A DNA stretch of 64,000 nt from Oscarella lobularis (Eukaryota > Porifera > Homoscleromorpha > Homosclerophorida > Oscarellidae): the NCBI RefSeq assembly GCF_947507565.1, contig NC_089175.1:3275733-3339732 (forward strand). The letters run 5' to 3'. The notes beneath the pieces were generated by a model, which was not told the DNA's origin, ran no database searches, and saw nothing but the letters and a program-made list of their open reading frames with translations. The first letter of the stretch is position 1; every line of letters starts with the position of its first letter. The position numbers were made by a program, and so were the translations under genes. Positions 1-11,510 of the stretch are shown one piece after another.

Positions 1-1639
1 GGCTGCTAGCTAAGCACGTGATGAGGAAAGGAGCTACAAGCCTACTACACAAACCACCCTACCCTACTAGCAGCCGCCAACTAAACCCTAATGCAAAGGG
101 AGAGGACCCGTGCAAACTAACGTAGTCGCCATGGTGATGATGCAAACCGAGCACGGAACGGGGAAGGGAGATATTGCCATTTCACTAATTAATTACGCCA
201 ATGCGACTGTCGTCCCGCTACACCCCCTGCAACGTACACAATTGGGCTCCATGTGCTGCAATAACCACCAGCTCTCACTCGTGAACCCCAACCCGCCCTC
301 CATTCGATCAGACCTAGGGTTACACTGTTGGAAATTTTCTATGCTCACGAGCGAGGGCAGTGGCATTGCAGACATTTCGCGCCGTGTACGTCATTTGAAG
401 CCCCGCCCCCTAAGAGCACGCCTACACCGTTGGGGCCCCAATGGGGGTACCTGGTTGTCGCGCTGGCCACGAGGCATTCTTCTTCTCTCTTTCGTCGTCG
501 AACTTTGCGAAGCTAGAGAAAAAGAGGAAGGGAATGAATAGAAACGAATACGAGTGCGCGCGATGAGGGATCGCCTAGATGCGAGTGGATACGCGAGGCG
601 TTACGTCCGTGTCACGTCGCCGCGCGTCGCGAAAAACGTCGTTGGAGAGTAGATATAGCCACGCGCGGATTGCTTCGACGCTCTACGTCGCTTTACGCGT
701 GGAGACGGACGCGACAACGCGACGCGCGAGCGACGATGAACGGGAAACGAACGATTTTTAGTGCGCTTACCAATTGGCGCCTACTGGATGGGCTGCATGC
801 GCGCCTCGCAGCGGGACGAAGTCCATTTCAAGTCGTCGAGACGAGCGTGCGGCGACATGGGGCTTCTTCGGAGTTCTTCCAAGTTCCTTGTGTGTGTGCA
901 CCGAAGTTCGCTCAGAGTAACCCGGACACTGACACCTCGGCGAGCAATGAGAAGAGCGCGTGTGCTCACGTGAAAGATTAAATACACTGCGTATTTATGA
1001 ATCTTTTTCACTAATTACAGGACTGATGCCTTGCTTACGTAATCGACGTCTTGGGCCCGCAAAATCTCTTTCCTATTGCATTTACAACTTTTCCATCGAC
1101 TGTGCAAAAGAACGTAGGTATTTTACAACCTAAAATCACGGATACTGTACGGGGTTTGTTCTAAATGCATGAAGCCGTCGAGTTAATATCGCATATCGCT
1201 TGTGGTAAGTCGAGCCTTATTGTTGCAAAGAGCGACTCGTTTATGCGGACCGTCGGCTAGCAGTTGTGCACCAGCCAATCAAGTCTTCGTCTCAATTCTT
1301 GACCTCAGCACATCGGAATGGGGGAGGGGTGTCCCGATGAAAACGATCCGGCATTCTCCGTAAACAAAACACATACAGTACTGTACAACAAGCGACATAC
1401 GGGTCTGTAACGACAGATAAAAGCCTGACCGCGTGACCTATTCTGATGACGCCGAATAATGAATTATTCATCTTTCGGCGTAATTTTGTTGTCAGGGCAA
1501 ACAAAAGTGCACGCTGACTTCAGATTTGTTGCTACTTAGAAACGAGTAAATGAAATCTAAAGCCAGTTCAAGTGCTGACTTGCGTGAATGGCAGTGAGGC
1601 AGAATAAAATAAATAATAAAATAAATGAAAAATGATGGT
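1..1639. other. No recognised gene
   Basis: I see no protein family, signal peptide or exon chain on either strand. Several open frames up to about 140 codons exist, but they are Arg/Ser/Cys-rich, mutually overlapping and without recognisable domains. The stretch at about 560-980 is rich in CG dinucleotides. Positions 1140-1165 carry the phrase GTACGGGGTTTGTTCTAAAT, which recurs in R1 repeat copies downstream (for example near 1935), so part of this region is probably old repeat. Confidence 0.5.
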
Positions 1640-2275
1640 TGTGTTGGACAGAAGAATAGGCGCGATAGAGCGCGCCCGAGTGAAAGCTAGGGTACGGAAG
1701 GTGACGTTTGTGACTCTATCTTACATCTTTTAGACTTGAAGACATTCGAGATCCCTTTCGCGATCGATCGTCGGCATTTCCTCCAGAGTGAAGGTCTCCT
1801 GGAGGCGTTGAGGCTTAGGAGACAGTGCGAGAATGACAAGTAGACATTAGAATGCTGGAATAGCCGGTGAAGGAACGGTGAAAGCGATGCCCGTTCTCCG
1901 CAGACGTCGATAAACGTCAATGCACTATTGACATACGGGGTTTGTTCTAAATGCACAGTTCGCTTGTACACCTTCGACGCTTCGTACATCAATCTCTCTC
2001 TCCATTTCTTAATTTTAACGCTCCAGTAGACATCAGAGTACTCGAATAGCTAGTCGAGGAACGGTGAAAGCGAGATTTCGTCGCTTGAAACGATCCTACC
2101 CGCGCGAGAGGCGTTCGCACTGCTGCTTGCGAACGTTGTAAGCTTTCCGTCGACTGAGAAGCTTATTGTGAGGCGTGCCTGATCTGGAAATCCATATTTA
2201 CTAAACCTCCGTAAGAGTTGAATAATCAGCATAAAAAGGCAGAAAATGTATAATATCACGGTGGAACTGAGAAAC
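1640..2275 (+). repeat. Dispersed repeat R1, copy a
   Basis: This copy carries the R1 core (ATAGGCGCGATAGAGCGC at about 1657) followed by the family's later landmarks: a CATTCGAGATC phrase, CGTTCTCCGCAGACGTCGAT near 1893, the ACGGGGTTTGTTC phrase near 1936, and a tail with CGTACATCAATCTCTCTC near 1984 that recurs at about 7540. No coding potential is conserved among copies. I read it as a non-autonomous repeat of unknown class. Confidence 0.6.
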
Positions 2276-3751
2276 TATACTGCGCCATGCCATCTCATGA
2301 TCTGTCGTTTTGTCTCAGGACACTTGAATAGAGTTTTCTAACTATATAGTACTAAGGCTAGATAACATTGGATTCAAGTGTTTATTCGTTCAAATACATT
2401 CCAAGTTCAAACAGATGAAACGTAGGAGTATTTTCTTCTTTTCTTCTGCAGACTTTGAACTGAAGACCTTGACTCGGCTTCAATATTTGATTGTACTCGT
2501 ATATTGCAGAAGTTGTGCTAACGTATGTAACTCCAGACGTCGAATTAGGGTGAATTTCCAGGCGAAAGTTCCAGGTATTAGAAGACTGTGGTGCAGAGAT
2601 GGGGCTACTAATTTCGACGCGTGAGCATAGGCTAGCAAGGTCATTGCCGCCGAAAAATCTGGCATCGGGCGGAACCTGGCCCTCAAAACCAACGCAGTAA
2701 GTACCGTCGCAGATTTGAAGAACGCCGGAGTGTTGGACCGGTTCTGTGAAGAAAAAGCCAAGCTGAATCGAGTAGGACTTATCATCATCGAGAGTTCCAG
2801 CTTCAAACAAATTGACCTTTGGCAGAGTATCAAAAATGCAAAATCTTTTGCGCGTGAGCTAACTTACTCTAAACTACACACCCCGATTAGTTAGGCCAGT
2901 GCCAAAATCGACTGTTTGTGCGGACACCGAAGATGGTGTCTCCGTAAAATTCGCGTGAGTTTGTAGCCAAAGAGGAGACATGTAGCGATAGAGTAGTAGC
3001 GCCGAACTCAAAACGCTCTGTCGTGTGTCGATCATAGGAAATGTCGATCATAGGTAATGTTTACCTGGCTCGGAGTTGATGCAGAAACGGCGGATGTTGG
3101 AGGAGGAACGTCCGTCTGAACGTGCATGGACCTAAACTTCCTTTAGTCGTACCAAACGACACAATATCTCACCGATTCTCCGTCGCTGGATGCGTCTTTT
3201 TGAAGTTGAATGTAGTCGTCAAGTGGAAGGCACACAGGGGGCCCCGATGATGGAACAACTAAAACGGAGTTGCCTCCGATACACTCAGCTGATACCGTCG
3301 CAGATCCTAGCCAGGAACTTGAAACAATGACCACGAGCAACAAGGACGACATCATTTTCTCGTACAAGCCAAAAGACCGGGACTTCACAGAAGTGGCGAC
3401 GCCAGACATTAATATAGGGCTCGTGTGTCCGGCCCCGAGTCTGCGAAGAGAAGATAGACGTACCCTTAGCTCCTTATATGGAGGGAAAGGCGTCGCTTAG
3501 TTAATTAAATAATTGTGCCCCGTCACGAGCTTCTGCTCTCGATAAGTCGTTCGTTTTTCGCAATGATAGCGCTCAACTGAGCAGAATATTCTCGATCGCG
3601 GTCGGCTATCAGTTCGCACCCGTGACGTCAAGTTTGTTATGCCTCTATCCCTTCTTGTAGTATCCCTGGTTTGAGAGCGTGTTCGATAAACAGACCGTTT
3701 AGGAAGTTCAAGAGTCGCAAAGTCACCTTCCGTACCCTAGCTTCCACTCGG
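1676..3751. repeat. 30 bp inverted repeat pair bracketing gene A1
   Basis: Positions 1676-1705 and 3722-3751 are reverse complements differing at about one base; the shared phrase is AAGCTAGGGTACGGAAGG. The left arm lies inside R1 copy a, so the right arm is an inverted R1 fragment. The two arms enclose all of gene A1. Confidence 0.6.
2382..3409 (-). pseudogene. Family A secreted protein, copy A1 (probably inactivated)
   Basis: This is a four-exon minus-strand gene of the local family A. Exon 1 (about 3173-3409) encodes a hydrophobic signal peptide (LLLVVIVSSSWLGSATVSA) and the family's mature N-terminus with PVCLPLDDYIQLQKD. Exon 2 (about 3066-3130) is a short Pro/Thr-rich linker. Exon 3 (about 2870-3020) carries YRYMSPLWLQTHANFTE. 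Exon 4 (2382 to about 2817) encodes the domain with QICDGTYCVGF and LKPSQGLQFKVCR. Copies A2, A4, A5 and A6 keep an open frame at the end of exon 3 (GVLF-like). Here that codon is TAG, and the exon 2 acceptor is shifted by a base, so A1 is probably a pseudogene. Function is unknown; secretion is inferred from the signal peptide. Confidence 0.6.
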
Positions 3752-3819
3752 ATGCTATGACGCTATTTTTTGGAAACATTCGAGATCTCTTAATTTTGCC
3801 ATCGAAATGACGAAGCGAA

Positions 3820-3990
3820 AAGGACGCTATATCTAAGCAAATCATTCGTCGGCGACTTATCCACGCTAAGAACACGCGACTGCCTGCCTCGTCTCCGGTA
3901 ATTTGACGGAGTTGCTCCAGTTGCGAGACGTCTGCGACGGAAGCGAGCCGTTAAGGTTTGCCCCGCGAGTGTACGCGGTGCGTAGGCGTG
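3820..3990 (+). pseudogene. Degraded fragment of an FN3 gene
   Basis: This stretch is nearly identical to part of the FN3 coding sequence at about 4870-5010: both contain CGCTATATCTAAGC/CGCTATCTAAGC, TCGGCGACTTMTCCACGCTAAG and GTCTGCGACGGAAG. It carries small deletions relative to that copy and no continuous frame. It is a short duplicate of the neighbouring broken receptor gene. Confidence 0.65.
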
Positions 3991-4044
3991 GCTTTGCTCG
4001 ACGGAGCGGAAAGCGTGGCTTGCGAGGATAGGAAATTTTGTCAA

Positions 4045-4700
4045 AAGTGTAGAAAACGTCGCAAGGTCACTACTTAACCTAGAAGGTGCTTGAATTTTCT
4101 TATTTTACTTCCGTTTTGGTTTTCATCTGAAAGAACGACACTGCGAAACTAAAATTTTTAGCAATTGTTGTTTTGCAGTTTTATGGTGTCCTTGCAATTC
4201 TCTGCTAGTTAAGTGCCAATAATAAGCAATGCTCCTAGTTTGCACTAAACGAATTCCAAAAAATTTTCATTTGGGCACTTTTCTCTTTTGCAAATTGAAG
4301 CAACAGACAAGGGAAGCTTTCTAAAGCATTAAAATTAAGGCAGATGCAAGTTCATTAAAAGAGAACGACAGAATAGACAAAAAGCTGCGATCGCATTCAA
4401 ACCGTGATATCTTCACCGCAAGACGTCGTAGAAGCCTGGGACCAACGCCAAACGATCAAGCACAAGCTCAGCTTTCAACTGATATATAGGTCTTTATAAG
4501 CAGAAACAAAAATATAGGGCGTTCCCAATAAGATTCATCTGTTCCAAGTACGGTACCGTAACTGGTCATGTTAGAGCTTCACTGTGAAAAACGGCACGAC
4601 GTACAGCAAAGGGGTTTGCGCCATTTTAACTAGGAAAGCCTGAAGTATTTTTAGAAAAAAACTAGAAGAAAAACGGTGCAGCAGCAGCCATGATGCAGCC
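4045..4700. other. AT-rich non-coding stretch
   Basis: No gene, repeat family member or RNA is recognised here. The base composition is AT-rich with many stops in all frames. It probably holds a former intron or the lost upstream part of the FN3 gene. Confidence 0.4.
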
Positions 4701-4732
4701 GTTCCAAGTTAGATGATGTTCCAACAACGATT

Positions 4733-5660
4733 CACTACCCTACATCGTATCCAACGAACGCTAACGAGTCGCGAACAATCGCCTACGCTAAACGCCCTGA
4801 CGGACCGACACACGTCCAAATAACCGCCCTGGTGCCGGACACATTCTATACAATCGAATTGACGGCACGAAACGGACGCTATCTAAGCGAATCGTTTGTC
4901 GGCGACTTCTCCACGCTAAGAACGGACGACTGCGTGCCTCGTCTCCGTCTCACCGAGTTGCCCCAGTCGCGAGACGTCCTACGAGCGAACTGGGACTACG
5001 TCTGCGACGGAAGTGAGCCGCTCAAACGAGTCGCCTCGTACGCTATCGACTACGAGTGCGACGCGTGCGTCATCGTCGAATATCGCGTTCGACTTCGACG
5101 TGATCAGGACCAATACGACTTCCGTAATCTGCGTTTGAACGTGGACTATAATTTCACGCTGACGGTCGTCACTCGAACGGGAGTGGGGAAGAAATCCGAC
5201 ACGGTAACGAGCGTAGACACAGCCAACGTCAGGTAAAATATATACTGTAATAATATTATTATTATTATTATTATTATCCTGGTCATTAGCACCTGATGTT
5301 GATGATATGACTGGAATTATTTTTGCGTTTGTGACGTTGGGTGTGCTGTTGGCTGCATCATGGTTTGCTATTATGAAAAGGTCGGTATTATGCACAAGCC
5401 GGAAGTGGTTGGGATGTCTTGGAGATTTTTCTAGGTTAGTGAAGAAGCATTGTGGAACGAAGTCTTTGAGTCATTCTGGAAATCCCGAATTGAAGCTGAA
5501 GAGGGGGGTCTTCTGGAGAGTCAGGAGGGCGAAAAGACGGAATTTCCCGAGTCCGAGTATATTCAAGTCGCTTGATAGAGATTCTTTGGTTCCGTTTGAA
5601 TGCATCGTGATTTGGGTGGCCGTGAGACAGAATAAAAAGGTTTTTGTAGGGTAGAGGAAT
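4733..5660 (+). pseudogene. 3' remnant of an FN3-domain single-pass receptor
   Basis: A continuous frame from about 4733 encodes the end of one fibronectin type III domain (ITALVPDTFYTIELTARNG, the typical F/G strand region) and a second FN3-like domain ending near TVTSVDTANVR at 5234. A canonical donor (CAG|GTAAAA) and an acceptor at about 5289-5291 join it to an exon encoding a transmembrane helix (IIFAFVTLGVLLAASWFAI) followed by KR. That exon then reads through into sequence without recognisable cytoplasmic domain and into an R1 repeat. There is no start codon, signal peptide or upstream FN3 array. The parent could be a receptor tyrosine phosphatase, kinase or adhesion molecule; the kept part does not tell which. 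An ATT microsatellite sits in the intron at about 5248-5277. Confidence 0.6.
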
Positions 5661-6070
5661 CGTTTTGGAAGAATAGGTGCGATAGAGCGCACCCGAGTGA
5701 ATTAGAACGTAGGGGAAGTTGACTTTGAGACTCCACCTTACGACTCTTGGTCTTGGAGGAGATCTTCGGCGTTTTTCTCCAGAGTGACGGTCTCCTGAAG
5801 GCGTTGAGGATTAGGAGACAGCGCGAGAATGACAAATACACATCAGGCCGGGTACCGGAATACCTAGTGGACGGACGGTCAAAGCCATCCGCGTTCTCCG
5901 CAGACATCGACAAATCGCCATCTCTTCTGACGACATACGGGGTTTGTTCTAAATGGTTGTACCTTCGACGCTTCGAACACTAATCCCTCGGCTCCATTTC
6001 TTGAGTTTAATCGTTCTAGTAGACAGTAGAGTACTGGAAGAGCTAGGTGAGGAACGATGACAGCATCCGT
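5640..6070 (+). repeat. Dispersed repeat R1, copy b
   Basis: The R1 core GCGATAGAGCGCACCC is at about 5680, followed by the shared landmarks CTCCAGAGTGACGGTCTCC (about 5775), GTTCTCCGCAGACATCGA (about 5892) and ACATACGGGGTTTGTTC (about 5932). Copies a and b match in order and orientation. Confidence 0.65.
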
Positions 6071-6307
6071 ACGGGTAGAGTAGGCAAACCGCTATACGGG
6101 GAGCTGAGGACTCACCCCCATTCATCTGACCATCAAGGCATTTCAAGACTTGAACCATTAATTTCGTAAGATACTAAGGCTAAAACATGCACGCTGTCAA
6201 ATAATAATCATACGCATTAGACAGAATTGCTATCACTTGATACACCACGACGATTTCCTTCTACTGTACCGAAAAGAGACAGAGAAAACGACAATAAACT
6301 GAAGCGT

Positions 6308-7316
6308 TTATTTGTTCGAATACACCGCCAGTTCAAAAAGATGGAACTGAAATGTTTCGCTTTTGCTATTTCTGCATACTTTGAAGTGAAGACCTTGGCT
6401 CGGCTTCAATTTTTGACCGTACTTAGATGTCAGTGAAGTTGTGCTAACGTACGTAATTCCTGACGTAGAACTCGGATAAATTTCAAGGCGAAAGTTCCAG
6501 TTAGTTGTAGATGATTGTGGTGCATAGATGAGGTTACTCATTAGGCCGCTACATTTGCTAACTGAATCAATGCCGGAAAAAACACGAGCATAGTTGGGAT
6601 GTCCGTAGAGAAAACCAGCGCAGTAATTGCCGTCGCAGATTTGAAGAACCGGTTGACTGCTGCCTATAAACGTAAAGAAAAAGCCAATCTGAATGGAGTA
6701 GGCTGTATCGTCATTTAAAACTCCAGCTTCAATCAATTCGACCTTTGACACAGTATAGTATCAAAATGATACCAGTCTATCGCATGTGTAAATTAGCTAC
6801 TTACTTTAAGCAATGCACTCCAATTCAATGATCCCCTACCAAATTCGATATTTTGTGCCGACACCGAAGATGGTGTCTCCGTAAAATTGGCGTGAGTTTG
6901 TAGCCAAAGAGGAGACATGTAGCGATAGAGTAGTAGCGCTGAACTCGAAATGCTCTGTCGTGTGTTGATCATAGGAAAACAAAGTAAGAGTGAACCTTAT
7001 GTTTACCTGGCTTGGGGTTGACGACACGGCGGATGTTGGAGGAGGAGCGTCCGTCTGAACGTGCATGGACTTAAACTTCCTTTAGTCGTATCAAACGGCG
7101 ATAATAACTCACCGGTTCTCCGTCGCTGGATGCGTCTTTTTGAAGTTGAATGTAGTCGTCAAGTGGAAGACAGACAGTGGGCCCCGATGACGAAACAACT
7201 AAAACGGAATTGCCTCCTGTACACTGAGCTGATGCCGATGTTAGCCAGGAAATTAAAACAATGACCACTAGCAAAAAGGACGAGATCATTTTCTGAGTTC
7301 TGTCCGTAGAAGCCAC
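6308..7316 (-). CDS. Family A secreted protein, copy A2 (looks intact)
   Basis: Four exons fit canonical GT-AG introns: about 7113-7289 (or to 7316), 7007-7069, 6805-6954 and 6308-6742. All have lengths divisible by three, giving phase-0 introns and about 274 residues from the inner Met at 7289. That Met directly starts the signal peptide (MISSFLLVVIVLISWL), so I prefer it to the Met nine codons upstream. The mature protein starts near QCTGGNSVLVV and has a PTVCLPLDDYIQLQKD motif, a Pro/Thr/Ser linker (TDAPPPTSAVSS), a YRYMSPLWLQTHANFTE segment with an N-glycosylation sequon, and a C-terminal domain with QICDGNYCAGF and KPSQGLHFKVCR. No known domain is recognised. Role unknown; an extracellular protein is inferred. 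Confidence 0.68.
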
Positions 7317-7504
7317 AGGACCAGGATGCTACAGAAGTGACGAAGTCAAACATTTATGTAGGGCTCATGGTTGCTAGGAAAGAGTTATACGATATCCGGA
7401 TGTTCTTAACTCCTGTCAGTGCATGTCTGAAGAGCAAGTTTGTTGTACATCTTCATCTCTTTGTATCTCCAAAATTGCTTGTTTCACTTTTTGACCTAAA
7501 GAAG

Positions 7505-7870
7505 GCGGCAACCATGGTTTGTCGTACCTTCGACTCTTCGTACATCAATCTCTCTCTCCATTTCTTAATTTTAATCGCTCCAGTAGACATTAGAGTACTC
7601 GAATAGCTAGTCGAGGAATGGTGAAAGCAAGATTTCGTCGCTTGAACCGATCCTACACGAGCGAGAGGCGTTCGATCTCACTGCTACTTGAAACGCTGTA
7701 AGCTTTCCGTAGACTGAAAAGCTCCTTGTGAGGCATGCCTGATCTGGAAATTCATATTTACTAAGCCTCCGTAAAAATTGAATAAATATTTCATTAATTA
7801 GTATAAACTAGATCGCTGTCCAATCTTGGAGTCCGTGTACCAAAGCTCTTTGCGCAACTTGTCGTCAGAA
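7505..7870 (+). repeat. Dispersed repeat R1, copy c (3' part)
   Basis: This matches 1970-2240 closely: TCGTACATCAATCTCTCTCC, AGAGTACTCGAATAGCTAGT, AAGATTTCGTCGCTTGAA and the TACTAAGCCTCCGTAA phrase occur in the same order. The 5' part with the GATAGAGCGC core is absent. The following 230 bases up to 8100 show no gene. Confidence 0.55.
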
Positions 7871-8103
7871 CATAAAGATAAAATGTATAATATCGCGGTG
7901 GAACTGAGAAACTATATATACTGCGCCATGCATGCATTTCATCTGTCATTTTGTCCCAAAGACATTTGAATAGAGTTTTCTTACCAGTACAGTAGCAACA
8001 AGTCAGACGTTTGTGGATCTGAATTTTCGTTCAAGTTGTCAGTGACTGTTGGTGTGCATGTTTCAAGAACAAAGGGCAGATAACATTGAATATTAGTGCA
8101 TGG

Positions 8104-8500
8104 TTATTCGCTCAAGTGCATTCCAAGTTCAAATAGATGAAACTTAGGAGCATTTTCTTCTCTTATTCTGCAGACTTTGAACTGAAGATCGTGACTCGGC
8201 TTCAAATTTTGATTGTACTCGTATGTTGCAGAAGTTGTGCTAACGTATGTAACTCCAGACATCGAATTAGGATGAATTTCCAGGCGAAAGTTCCAGGTAT
8301 TAGAAGACTGTGGTGCAGAGATGTGGCTACTAAATTCGTCGCGTGAGCATAGGCTAGCAAGGTCATTGCCGCCGTAAAATCCGGCATTGGGCGGAACCCG
8401 GCCCTCAAAACCAACGCAGTAAGTTCCGTCGCAGATTTGAAGAATGCCGGAGCTTCAAACAAATTGACCTTTGACAGATTTTTACCTGGCTTGATGGTAC
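8104..8500 (-). pseudogene. Family A fragment A3
   Basis: Only the last exon of a family A gene (FRLEIHPN-type segment, KPS motif region) and a scrap of the exon 2 donor region (CCAGGTAAAA on the minus strand at about 8486) remain. Relative to A1 an internal stretch of exon 4 is missing, with the sequence jumping from the codons for FEA to those for GILQICDG. Exon 1 and exon 3 are absent. The relic sits about 150 bp upstream of B1 in head-to-head orientation, so B1 once had a complete A partner. Confidence 0.65.
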
Positions 8501-8647
8501 CACGGATCTTATGGTACTGATGACGTTGGCGACAGTACTCATGTACATGTACTCATCGCTACTGGTGTTAGATTTAGATATGCATACCATCAGCAGGTTC
8601 CTTCACGCGAGGGCGGTCTCACTCTCATTACGTTCCGCGCAACGGCC

Positions 8648-10283
8648 ATGGGAAGCACAACATTCGCCACAGTTGCTTTCTTCTTCTTTTCCTTCGCTTT
8701 CGGAGAAGTCGATTGCAATGCTGACTCGATAGTGATCACCACGACCAATGGAAACGTGACCATTCCGTCTGGTTGCGAAGGCGTCGTCGTTTACTGCGTC
8801 TTTCGTCCAAACAGCACGGACCAAGGCTTGGATACTTGGTAGTAAGGCACGCGGAAGCAGACGACTGCGTGATTCAGCCGCTCTTTGAAGGGAAATCGAC
8901 GTGAATCAAGAGGGCTACTGTGTCAACAGAAACGCGTGGAAAGAAACGGGTGAAAGCTTGTACTCCCAGTCGTATCTGTACACCTAAACCGATTTATTGT
9001 GCTTTCCTCACGTCGAATTAATTCTAGAAATGATCTTTCGTGTACTATGAGCATCGAGACTTTGGCTATAGTCCAATCTATGACGGAAACGTAAGGGTAG
9101 ACGTACACGAAACTAACTAATGCCTGAATGCGCGCGATGTTTTGCTTAGAAATCTCTTGCCTAGCGGCTGCAATGTCACCGTCGCAGAAAGCCGCCCTTC
9201 ATCGGCCAAATTCCTGTAAGTCAGCAGGCACAATTAACTTAGGCTACACAGAGAACGTTGTGGTTTAAAAGTTGCATGTGCGCGCCTTAATTTTGCATGA
9301 CATCAACATCCCGCACAATGCACGCATGATGTGGCTGCTTGCAAATTCAGGGAAGACCGCCCACGCGCCACGTATACTTTGCAGGTTTCAGAATCCACTG
9401 GCTTTTCGTACAATATTCGCCGAAAGCGAAGGGCAAACGTAAGACCTGAACAGCTCGCTGGACAAATAATTAATTAAACAACAGACTAATCGCGCCAACG
9501 GCATGCACTGTTTTCCTAGTTGTGCCGCGAATGTCACGGCGAATCAAAATGAAAACAGAAGCGAAGAGTCGTGTCTGACGACTGTAGCGTCCCTCTTTCT
9601 TAACGCAAGCGCAATACCCATCCGAGAAATCGATTGCGATGCAACTCAGAGTGTCATTGGCGTCCGGCTTCAAATACCCGACGAAAGTTAGAACGATACT
9701 TTACTTAGGGTGGTTGCGCATCGCATTGCTTGACATTTTTGTGGTTTGTATATATAGGCCCTAAAGGAACGCCCAACCATCCTCTGTGCGGAGGAGCAGA
9801 GTGGGAAATCGCTGTCACAAGGGGATCGGCGCAGGGTATCAACGAAGCCAGCCCTGCCGTTTCAACACCGGCCAAAGACTGCGAGGCGTTCTACCTCAGC
9901 TCGATACCATGCAATCTCGCAGGCGGCGGGCTCCTGAAAGTTGTAGACGGATTTGAAACTCGAATAACAAGTAATCATATATATATATATATACGCGTTC
10001 GTCCGATACTGTACATGCAATCTTTGTCTAATATTAAATTTGCTCCCACCAAGTTACCGGAGCCGAGCAAGAACTGGGCGAATTCGAAGTTTCGGTTAGG
10101 CTTGCCTCTTCATCACCTTTTTCAGGCGAATCGTTTACTGTTGAACTACTCTATGACGGCGAGGTCATCGTTCGCATTGATGTCGAGAACGCATCCTCAA
10201 ATACTGATTACTTTCCGTTTGTTGTAGAACCCAGCAAGGGTATATACAAAATTGTGAACCGATTTGAGACAATAGGCGGGTAG
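8648..10283 (+). CDS. Family B secreted protein, copy B1 (looks intact, eight exons)
   Basis: A full exon chain is visible: 8648-8838, 8891-8977, 9028-9090, 9150-9215, 9385-9438, 9520-9686, 9758-9970 and 10054-10283. All have GT-AG borders and total 1,071 nt, predicting 356 residues. Exon 1 gives a signal peptide (FATVAFFFFSFAFGEV) and the N-terminal motif DSIVITTTNGNVTIPSGC. Exon 2 has EGYCVNRNAWKETGESLYSQ, exon 4 GCNVTVAESRPSS, exon 6 NRSEESCLTT and IDCDATQ, exon 7 NHPLCGGAEWEI and CNLAGGGLLKVVDG. Exon 8 has GESFTVELLYDGEVI and VEPSKGIYKIVNRF. Cysteines and NxS/T sequons suit an extracellular protein. No known family is recognised. An AATAAA lies just after the stop. Confidence 0.72.
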
Positions 10284-11510
10284 AAATAAAAAATGAATGT
10301 TGTGGTGTTTCATTACTAAAACAGTGCGCGACAGCCTTAGTCCCGAACTTCTAGGGAGATATGTTGCACTGCATGGTAAATTTCTTTGCATTGAGGAAGA
10401 ACTAACATCTGGTCGACGACTCGGGCTCGCTCATGCGCGGAGCTTTGCAAGAGAGGCCCGTCTAATTCGCGCAAAGGCTGCACTATAGTGGTGCACGCGA
10501 GCGAATAGCTTCCCTAGCTCAGTTGCATGTGCATAGACTGCCATGCAACGTCGCAAAAAAGGCAAAAAGTTAGATTGTGCATGGGTAAATTTCTCTACAT
10601 GAACCAGCATCTTGTCAACGGCTCGTGCATGCGTGCTCACTCAGAACTAGAAGTGGAGCTGTGGAATTTTAGTGAAAGGAAAAAAAAAGATCCTATCTAT
10701 AATCTGAATGAGTGCTGTGCATGGCCTGAAGCGGTTTTCTGCTTACTTAGCTCATCTATGCTGAGCTGATATCAATTTAGACGCAATATAGTAAGAATAG
10801 GAGAGTAGATACTATCTCGCTATTTATATTGACTAGCCTATATAATACTTCTAATGTGATCTCTCGAAAGGCAAGGTCCTAGAGTCGATTGCGATGTCTG
10901 TGTGGCGCTTCAGAGAGGAGCAATTGTGTCATATCAAATGCTTCGCGACTTAGAAGGAGGTTTGCGTGTGATCGTTTTCGAAGAAAAAGTGCGATAGAGC
11001 GCACCGATCGAATAATGGCGTTGCCTTGTGACTTTTGGATTTGAAGAGCTTCGAGATATCTTGCGTGATCGATCGCCGCTAAAGAGACTCGTCGACGGTA
11101 GGGCGCGTTTTCCACGTCGAATTGCGATGAGGAGAGTTGACGAATGCCTGCGTGACAAAGAAAGGAGTTCAGGAGACACCGTGAGGATGACAAGTAGACA
11201 TCGAACTACTGGAATGGGAGGTGGAAGAACGGTGAGACCGATTTGCGTTCGTCGTAGGCAACGACAAAGATATCCTTCTGTCGACATACGGGGTCTAGAC
11301 CAAAAGAAGCTCAGGACTTTGTCGTGCCTTCCACGCCTCGTACGCGTACGTCGATCCCTAGCCCCATTTCTTGATTTTAATCGCTTAATTAGACAGCAGA
11401 GTACTGGAATAGCTCGTCGAAGAGAAGTGAAAGCAATTCATATGGCTGAACAGAGGCAAAGAATACTTACGGACATCTCGCTCGTCTGAAAAGCTAGTCT
11501 ATTCATATCT
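9730..11510 (+). repeat. Segmental duplication of about 1.75 kb, left copy
   Basis: This stretch covers exons 7-8 of B1, its 3' flank and an R1 copy, and is repeated almost base for base at about 13760-15500. Shared phrases in the non-coding part include GGTCGACGACTCGGGCTC (about 10411 and 14452), TAGTGGTGCACGCGAGCG and GAGTGCTGTGCATGGCCTGA. The high identity outside coding sequence indicates a recent duplication. Confidence 0.75.

Noticed and set aside
110-541. Open frame of 143 codons near the left edge
   Set aside because: No start context, domain or similarity to a known family; overlapped by equally open frames on both strands.
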